From Staphylothermus sp. (lineage in GTDB: Archaea; Thermoproteota; Thermoprotei_A; Sulfolobales; Desulfurococcaceae), in NCBI GenBank assembly GCA_021159785.1, contig JAGHDU010000041.1, forward strand, positions 1 to 10,276: 10,276 nt of DNA. Direction: 5' to 3'. A model generated the notes under the pieces. The model saw nothing but the letters and a program-made list of their open reading frames with translations. It did not search any database and was not told the origin of the DNA. This document shows, one piece after another, positions 6,499-10,276 of the stretch. Positions within the stretch are counted from its first letter, which is position 1, and the number at the start of each line of letters is the position of its first letter. Made by a program: the position numbers and the translations under genes.

Positions 6499-6855
6499 AT
6501 GCAACCCAGAATTAAACACTACGATTTCGGCGAGATAATAATTGATAACAAAAAATATGTTCGAGACCTGATAATTACACCTAAAGAAATTATAAGTGAC
6601 TGGTGGAGACAAGAGGGTCATAGACTCCAATTAACGGATATTCTCGAACACATTCCCGAAGATATTGGATACGATGCTGTAATTATAGGAACGGGTTATT
6701 ACGGATATATGAAAGTAGATAAAGAAGTCATTAACTACTTTAAGACAAAGAATGCCGAGGTCTTTATCCTAGATACACACAATGCTGTCAAGAAATTTAA
6801 CAAACTCGTAGAGATTGGTAAGAAGGTTTTGGGATTATTTCATCTAACATGTTAG
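6499..6855 (+). CDS. Mth938/DUF498 domain protein
   Basis: This single-domain 118-residue protein belongs to the Mth938-like (DUF498, NDUFAF3-related) family. It shows the opening PRIKHYDFGEIIIDNKKY (3-20), the WWRQEGH signature (35-41), the glycine turn IGTGYYG (63-69), and the archaeal C-terminal ending LFHLTC (113-118). Archaeal members have structures but no firm function; the mitochondrial relative NDUFAF3 is a complex I assembly factor. The frame opens at a GTG at 6487, but that GTG lies inside the GGTGA ribosome-binding site. Of the two later ATGs, 6499 has better spacing (eight bases) than 6493. The gene stands alone between a divergent MFS gene and the NhaC gene, so the neighbourhood gives no clue to its role. 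Confidence 0.88.
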   Translation: MQPRIKHYDFGEIIIDNKKYVRDLIITPKEIISDWWRQEGHRLQLTDILEHIPEDIGYDAVIIGTGYYGYMKVDKEVINYFKTKNAEVFILDTHNAVKKFNKLVEIGKKVLGLFHLTC

Positions 6856-6923
6856 TTGCAATATGTATCTGAATATACTTTTGATCAAAATGTATGTAGA
6901 TGAATGGGAAAAAAGTAGGAAGG

Positions 6924-6994
6924 TTTATATTACATAGGTACAACAGTATAAACAGTATTAAATCTATTCAATGAGTTCCATATCCAGGTAGGTG
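6924..6994 (+). promoter_or_regulatory. Promoter and ribosome-binding site of the NhaC gene
   Basis: TTTATATT (6924-6931) is a good TATA-like box after a purine-rich stretch (6903-6922), predicting transcription from about 6955 and a leader of some 45 bases. AGGTAGGTG (6986-6994) lies seven bases before the ATG at 7002. Unlike several genes in the window, this one has a leader long enough to hold its ribosome-binding site comfortably. Confidence 0.55.
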
Positions 6995-7001
6995 CTAGGC
7001 T

Positions 7002-8750
7002 ATGGATAGAGGAACTCTCTTAAAAATCATAGTCATAGTTGTTGCACTTATAATAAGTCTTATAGCATACCAAGGCCCAACAGCTGAAAGACCATATGTA
7101 ATATTTCCATTATTGCCTCCCTTACTAGCGATTATATTAGCGATCGCAACGAGACAGGTCATACCTGCGTTGTTTGCAGGTATTTGGATCGGTGCACTCA
7201 TGGTCGTAGGCTATAACCCGATTAATGCTACAACACAGACGTTACAATGGGTCATAGAGAATGCAACAGATTCATGGAATGCAACAATATTAATATTCGA
7301 CTTCATCATAGGAGCATTCGTGGGATTATTATATGCCTCAGGCTCTATGCATGCATTAGCAAGAGCTATTAGTAAGAAGGTCAGAACCGCAAAAGGCTCA
7401 AGCTTTATAAGCTGGGTTTTAGGACTCTTGATATTCTTCGATGACTATACTAACACAATAGTTGTTGGTAACACTACGAGACCTTTGACAGATAAGACTA
7501 GAGTTAGCAGAGAATTATTAAGCTACATTGTTGATTCAACAGCAGCACCAGTAGCTGGTTTAGCTCTTGTATCAACGTGGATAGGCTATGAGGTTGGACT
7601 GATACGGGATACATTTAGTTCGCTGATAGAAGAGGTTAACGAAGGAATCTTGACGGCGGCTCCAACAATAAGCGCATACGGTGCATGGTTTTCCTCGATA
7701 CCATTTAGGTTCTACTCTATTCTAGCAATAATATTGGTATTACTAGTAGTTTTTACGAGAAGACACTTCGGACCAATGCTTAAAGCAGAACATAGAGCTG
7801 TAAAGGAAGGAAAAGTTCTACGTGATGGAGCACAACCATTAATGCCTACTGAAACAGTACTGGGCGAACCTCAACCTAAAAAACCCGCTCCTCCATGGGT
7901 GTTTGTAATATCAGTGCTAGCTCTAGTTATAGTAACATTGCTTGGAATGTGGTATACTGGTGCGGAGGCTATTGGTTATGAGAATGCTTGGTGGGAAGTA
8001 TCGTTTGGCGATGCCTTGATGGAAGCTGATTCTGCTACTGCACTGCTTTGGGGAAGCTTCACAGCATATGTTCTTGCCCTGATCTTTACATTAATATATA
8101 AGTCGATATCATTTTCGAAAGCAATGGAGTATACTATTAGAGGAATGTACTTAATGGTTTTTGCAAACGCAGTAATGTTACTCGCGTGGTGTATTAAAAG
8201 CGCTGTTGACGCTGTTGGTACGGCTGATTATGTTGTAAGTGCAGCTGTATCTGCACAAGTACCAGCATTATTAGTGCCATTAATAATATTCTTGACCTCA
8301 ATGTTTATATCATTCACAACTGGTACCAGCTGGGGAACATTCGGTATAATGATACCTCTAGCCATACCTATGGCTTGGAAACTAGCGCTAATACAATATC
8401 CGGAACCAGATATGGCATATATTGTAACTTATGCTTCAATAGCGGCAGTATTCTCAGGTGGAATATTTGGAGACCACTGTAGCCCAATAAGTGATACAAC
8501 AATAATGTCCTCAATGTTTAGTGGAGCAGATCATATAGACCACGTAACAACACAAATACCATATGCTGTCCTAGCGGCTAGTGTAGGAATAATACTATAC
8601 TTACTATATGCTATCGGTATAACAACTACATTGATATTATTACCTGTGGGAATTGTATTATTAGTAGTCCTACATAGAGTATTAAACGAATATTATGCTA
8701 AAAGAGTGAACTTACCGCCTGTTGTTCCAAACTACGTAGTAGAAGAATAA
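7002..8750 (+). CDS. nhaC: NhaC-family Na+/H+ antiporter
   Basis: This large membrane protein of 582 residues has about 12 or more hydrophobic segments in two halves joined by a polar linker (about 252-297). Family motifs are strong: FFDDYTN (145-151) with the acidic pair Asp147/Asp148 inside the membrane, NTTRP (157-161), VDSTAAPVAG (177-186), TTGTSWGT (439-446) and FGDHCSPISDTTIMSS (489-504). It should exchange Na+ for H+ across the cytoplasmic membrane, which would suit a marine or salt-exposed hyperthermophile. Sub-types of this family also act as malate/lactate or other antiporters, so exact exchange is inference. The ATG at 7002 is firmly supported by AGGTAGGTG seven bases upstream. It is a single-gene unit, convergent with the CDF gene. 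Confidence 0.9.
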   Translation: MDRGTLLKIIVIVVALIISLIAYQGPTAERPYVIFPLLPPLLAIILAIATRQVIPALFAGIWIGALMVVGYNPINATTQTLQWVIENATDSWNATILIFDFIIGAFVGLLYASGSMHALARAISKKVRTAKGSSFISWVLGLLIFFDDYTNTIVVGNTTRPLTDKTRVSRELLSYIVDSTAAPVAGLALVSTWIGYEVGLIRDTFSSLIEEVNEGILTAAPTISAYGAWFSSIPFRFYSILAIILVLLVVFTRRHFGPMLKAEHRAVKEGKVLRDGAQPLMPTETVLGEPQPKKPAPPWVFVISVLALVIVTLLGMWYTGAEAIGYENAWWEVSFGDALMEADSATALLWGSFTAYVLALIFTLIYKSISFSKAMEYTIRGMYLMVFANAVMLLAWCIKSAVDAVGTADYVVSAAVSAQVPALLVPLIIFLTSMFISFTTGTSWGTFGIMIPLAIPMAWKLALIQYPEPDMAYIVTYASIAAVFSGGIFGDHCSPISDTTIMSSMFSGADHIDHVTTQIPYAVLAASVGIILYLLYAIGITTTLILLPVGIVLLVVLHRVLNEYYAKRVNLPPVVPNYVVEE

Positions 8751-8808
8751 AGGCACGGTAATTACTATAATACTTTTTTATACGATATCTTTCTTTGCTA
8801 TCTTTTAT
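8751..8808 (+). terminator. T-rich terminator region after nhaC
   Basis: The plus strand after the nhaC stop is strongly pyrimidine-rich, with TTTTTT at 8774-8779 and further T clusters (TCTTTCTTT, TCTTTTATCT) up to 8810. This fits U-tract-driven archaeal termination of the nhaC transcript. The convergent CDF gene ends at 8809 and must stop within the same 58 bases or read into nhaC. Confidence 0.5.
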
Positions 8809-9603
8809 CTAAAATTCGATTTCGATACTTGCATCAACTCCTAGTTCTTCATATAGCTCTCTCTTTATGGATCTAAGTGTCTCAATGAGTTTATCTATAT
8901 CAATGTCTCTTGGAATATTTACTTTTATATCACCATGATATCTTCCTGGTTCAAGAAACCTTAGCCTTATACGACTAACTTTTAGACCATATTTTCCAAT
9001 AACCTCGTTGATCTGCATGATTAATTTATTTGATGGAGCTGTGTCAGATATTACGGTTACTGCTTCCGAGAATGTTTCCCTTACCTCATAAAAGATATAT
9101 AGTGTTAAAATTACTGCACCTATGTAGTCTATTATATAATTTACAATCGCTCCTCCCAAGGCGGCAAGTGTAACTACTACGCTCTCTATTAATTCACTAA
9201 CAGTGAATGCACTATAGGTTTTAAAGATCCCTCCAATTACTCGAGCAATTACTACTACTCCCAAATAGACTATGAAACCCAAGATAGCAAAATATACAGA
9301 ATACAGTGATACAGTATAGGTAGTTGTTGTTAACAATTCCGCAAGCGCTACACCAGCAACAAAACTATATGAAATCATTACCGTTATCTTGCCAGCGATC
9401 CCTAGTCTATAATGACCGAACGGGTGATCAGCATCTGGAGGCATTATGCTCAATTTATAATAATAGATTGTGAATAAAAGTGCAGCTATATTTGCGAAGC
9501 TGGTCAAGGCATCAACAAGTAGAGAACGTGAACCATATAGTACTCCACCTATTATTTTTAACAATCCACCAATTAAAGCTAATACTACGAGTACTGCTAA
9601 CAA
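8809..9603 (-). CDS. Cation diffusion facilitator (CDF) family transporter with altered metal-site residues
   Basis: From the TTG at 9601-9603 the protein has 264 residues. It has the CDF plan: about six membrane helices (roughly residues 1-180), the conserved GSRSLLVDA (24-32) and PDADHPFGHYRLG (56-68), an ISDTAPS linker, and a soluble C-terminal domain of about 75 residues ending in EIEF. Such proteins usually export Zn, Mn or Fe against H+. The usual transport site (D/HxxxD in helix 2 and HxxxD in helix 5) is not canonical: helix 2 reads Asp31-x3-Ser35, and helix 5 reads SELIES (136-141) with no His or Asp. A CTG at 9619-9621, in frame and five bases after a strong GGTGGGTGAT, would begin MSKNATLL and may be the real start. 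The upstream gene ends 43 bases before the TTG, so the two probably form one transcript. Confidence 0.85.
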   Translation of the reverse strand: MLAVLVVLALIGGLLKIIGGVLYGSRSLLVDALTSFANIAALLFTIYYYKLSIMPPDADHPFGHYRLGIAGKITVMISYSFVAGVALAELLTTTTYTVSLYSVYFAILGFIVYLGVVVIARVIGGIFKTYSAFTVSELIESVVVTLAALGGAIVNYIIDYIGAVILTLYIFYEVRETFSEAVTVISDTAPSNKLIMQINEVIGKYGLKVSRIRLRFLEPGRYHGDIKVNIPRDIDIDKLIETLRSIKRELYEELGVDASIEIEF

Positions 9604-9626
9604 TGTTGCATTTTTACTCAGTATAC

Positions 9627-9636
9627 ATCACCCACC
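9627..9636 (-). promoter_or_regulatory. Strong ribosome-binding site before the CDF gene
   Basis: The minus strand reads GGTGGGTGAT, one of the best matches to the archaeal consensus in the window. It lies 5 bases before an in-frame CTG (9619-9621) and 23 bases before the TTG (9601-9603). The ATG overlapping its end opens only a four-codon frame. The spacing favours a CTG start. Confidence 0.5.
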
Positions 9637-9646
9637 TGAATACTCT

Positions 9647-10276
9647 CTATGTATAATCGAATATACTTCTTTGCTTCTCCTTAGTCTTCTTAATCATTTC
9701 CTCTAAAGATTTTAACCTTTCAATAACTTCCTTGGGAGGAACTACTTTATCCTTAGTTAGAAGTTCTTTAAAGAACGTATCACGGACTGGTTCATAGACA
9801 TACTTATAGAATTTCTGAGGATCACGTAAAATATATTCAGGAAAGCTCGAAACATATTCAATTGCAGCCTTCCACGCTTTTTCTGGGTCAATTAATCTCT
9901 TAATCTTATTAGTTACTTGTCTATCATAATCTATTGGTAATTGTTCTTGTTCACCAATCATATAGAACCCTCTAGGAGAAACCGCTACACACTCTTCCAA
10001 AACTTCTACGAATCCCTCAGGACACTTTATACTCCTTATATCCCTTGATTGCTTTCTAAGGGCTTGCTCAACCCTCATAAGCCTAATAGGCCATTTATGA
10101 GGTCCATAGTATTTTGTCCATGCATAGAAAATCGCTCTATTTAAACCAAAACTCTTAGCCTTATCGATATCCTTATTGAAGTAATAATGTCTTGCTGCCT
10201 GTAAAAGAGCCATAACCTGAAATCTTCCAATACCGATCGCCTTTAGTTTCTTTTCGATTTGATCTTCATTACTCAA
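9647..10276 (-). CDS. Helical protein of unknown function with a PIP-box-like C-terminus, at the window edge
   Basis: I do not recognise the family. At least 209 residues are visible, mostly predicted helix. They are rich in Lys, Arg and aromatic residues, with no membrane segment or signal peptide. The first visible codon is TTG followed by SNEDQIEKKL, which reads like a natural N-terminus, but the window ends there, so a longer protein is possible. Residues 175-200 (PPKEVIERLKSLEEMIKK...) form a likely amphipathic or coiled-coil tail that ends in QRSIFDYT (202-209). This resembles the Q-x-x-(I/L)-x-x-(F/Y) motif that many archaeal replication and repair proteins use to bind the PCNA clamp, though the final residue is Thr rather than aromatic. 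It is followed 25-43 bases later by the CDF gene, with no obvious functional link. Confidence 0.7.
   Translation of the reverse strand: MSNEDQIEKKLKAIGIGRFQVMALLQAARHYYFNKDIDKAKSFGLNRAIFYAWTKYYGPHKWPIRLMRVEQALRKQSRDIRSIKCPEGFVEVLEECVAVSPRGFYMIGEQEQLPIDYDRQVTNKIKRLIDPEKAWKAAIEYVSSFPEYILRDPQKFYKYVYEPVRDTFFKELLTKDKVVPPKEVIERLKSLEEMIKKTKEKQRSIFDYT

Noticed and set aside
6406..6630. Minus-strand open frame of 74 codons across the start of the DUF498 gene
   Set aside because: It overlaps the well-supported DUF498 gene on the opposite strand, has no ribosome-binding site, and its translation resembles no protein.
6995..7201. Minus-strand open frame opposite the start of nhaC
   Set aside because: It covers the nhaC ribosome-binding site and first helices in antisense and has no start signal.
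9614..9628. Four-codon frame ATG TAT ACT GAG TAA overlapping the CDF ribosome-binding site, as a possible leader peptide
   Set aside because: Its ATG overlaps the GGTGAT itself, so that site cannot serve it; it is better explained by chance next to the CTG start.
1..10276. CRISPR arrays, tRNA or rRNA genes, insertion sequences, toxin-antitoxin or defence genes
   Set aside because: Reading both strands I found no regular direct repeats with spacers, no tRNA-like cloverleaf, no transposase or integrase motif, and no toxin or nuclease motif.

Overview
The window looks like chromosomal DNA of a hyperthermophilic crenarchaeon, most likely a Desulfurococcales member close to Staphylothermus. This is inference: I ran no search. 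The DNA is AT-rich, and genes are packed on both strands with short gaps or overlaps. Arg and Ile codons are mostly AGA/AGG and ATA. Starts include TTG and GTG as well as ATG. Ribosome-binding sites are of the archaeal GGTGA type, and AT-rich TATA-like boxes lie about 25-30 bases before likely transcription starts. I see no tRNA, rRNA, CRISPR array, insertion sequence or phage gene, and no gene-free stretch over 300 bases.

Layout. (1) 86-2733, minus strand: a tight four-gene unit. It reads from right to left as two small UPF0047 (YjbQ-like) proteins that overlap by 8 bases, then an ABC-2 type ATPase, then its permease. (2) 2795/2807-4129, plus: a metal-dependent cyclic amidohydrolase of the dihydroorotase/hydantoinase/allantoinase group, divergent from the first unit and sharing a 50-base promoter region with it. 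(3) 4154-4495, minus: a UPF0145 (YbjQ) protein. (4) 4654-5193, plus: a four-helix membrane protein of unknown function, whose 3' end overlaps that of (5) 5167-6342, minus: a 12-helix MFS permease. (6) 6499-6855, plus: a small Mth938/DUF498 protein. (7) 7002-8750, plus: an NhaC-family Na+/H+ antiporter. (8) 8809-9603 (perhaps 9621), minus: a cation diffusion facilitator with altered metal-site residues, downstream of (9) 9647-10276, minus: a helical protein of unknown function, cut or just starting at the window edge, whose C-terminus resembles a PCNA-interacting peptide.

The theme is membrane transport (ABC exporter, MFS, NhaC, CDF) mixed with small conserved proteins of poorly known role. 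The most unusual item is the pair of adjacent UPF0047 paralogues that have lost different parts of the family's conserved residues and sit in one unit with an ABC exporter. Next come the CDF protein with a non-canonical transport site and a possible CTG start, and the PIP-box-like tail on the unknown protein at the right edge. Nothing here is clearly a new defence or mobile system.
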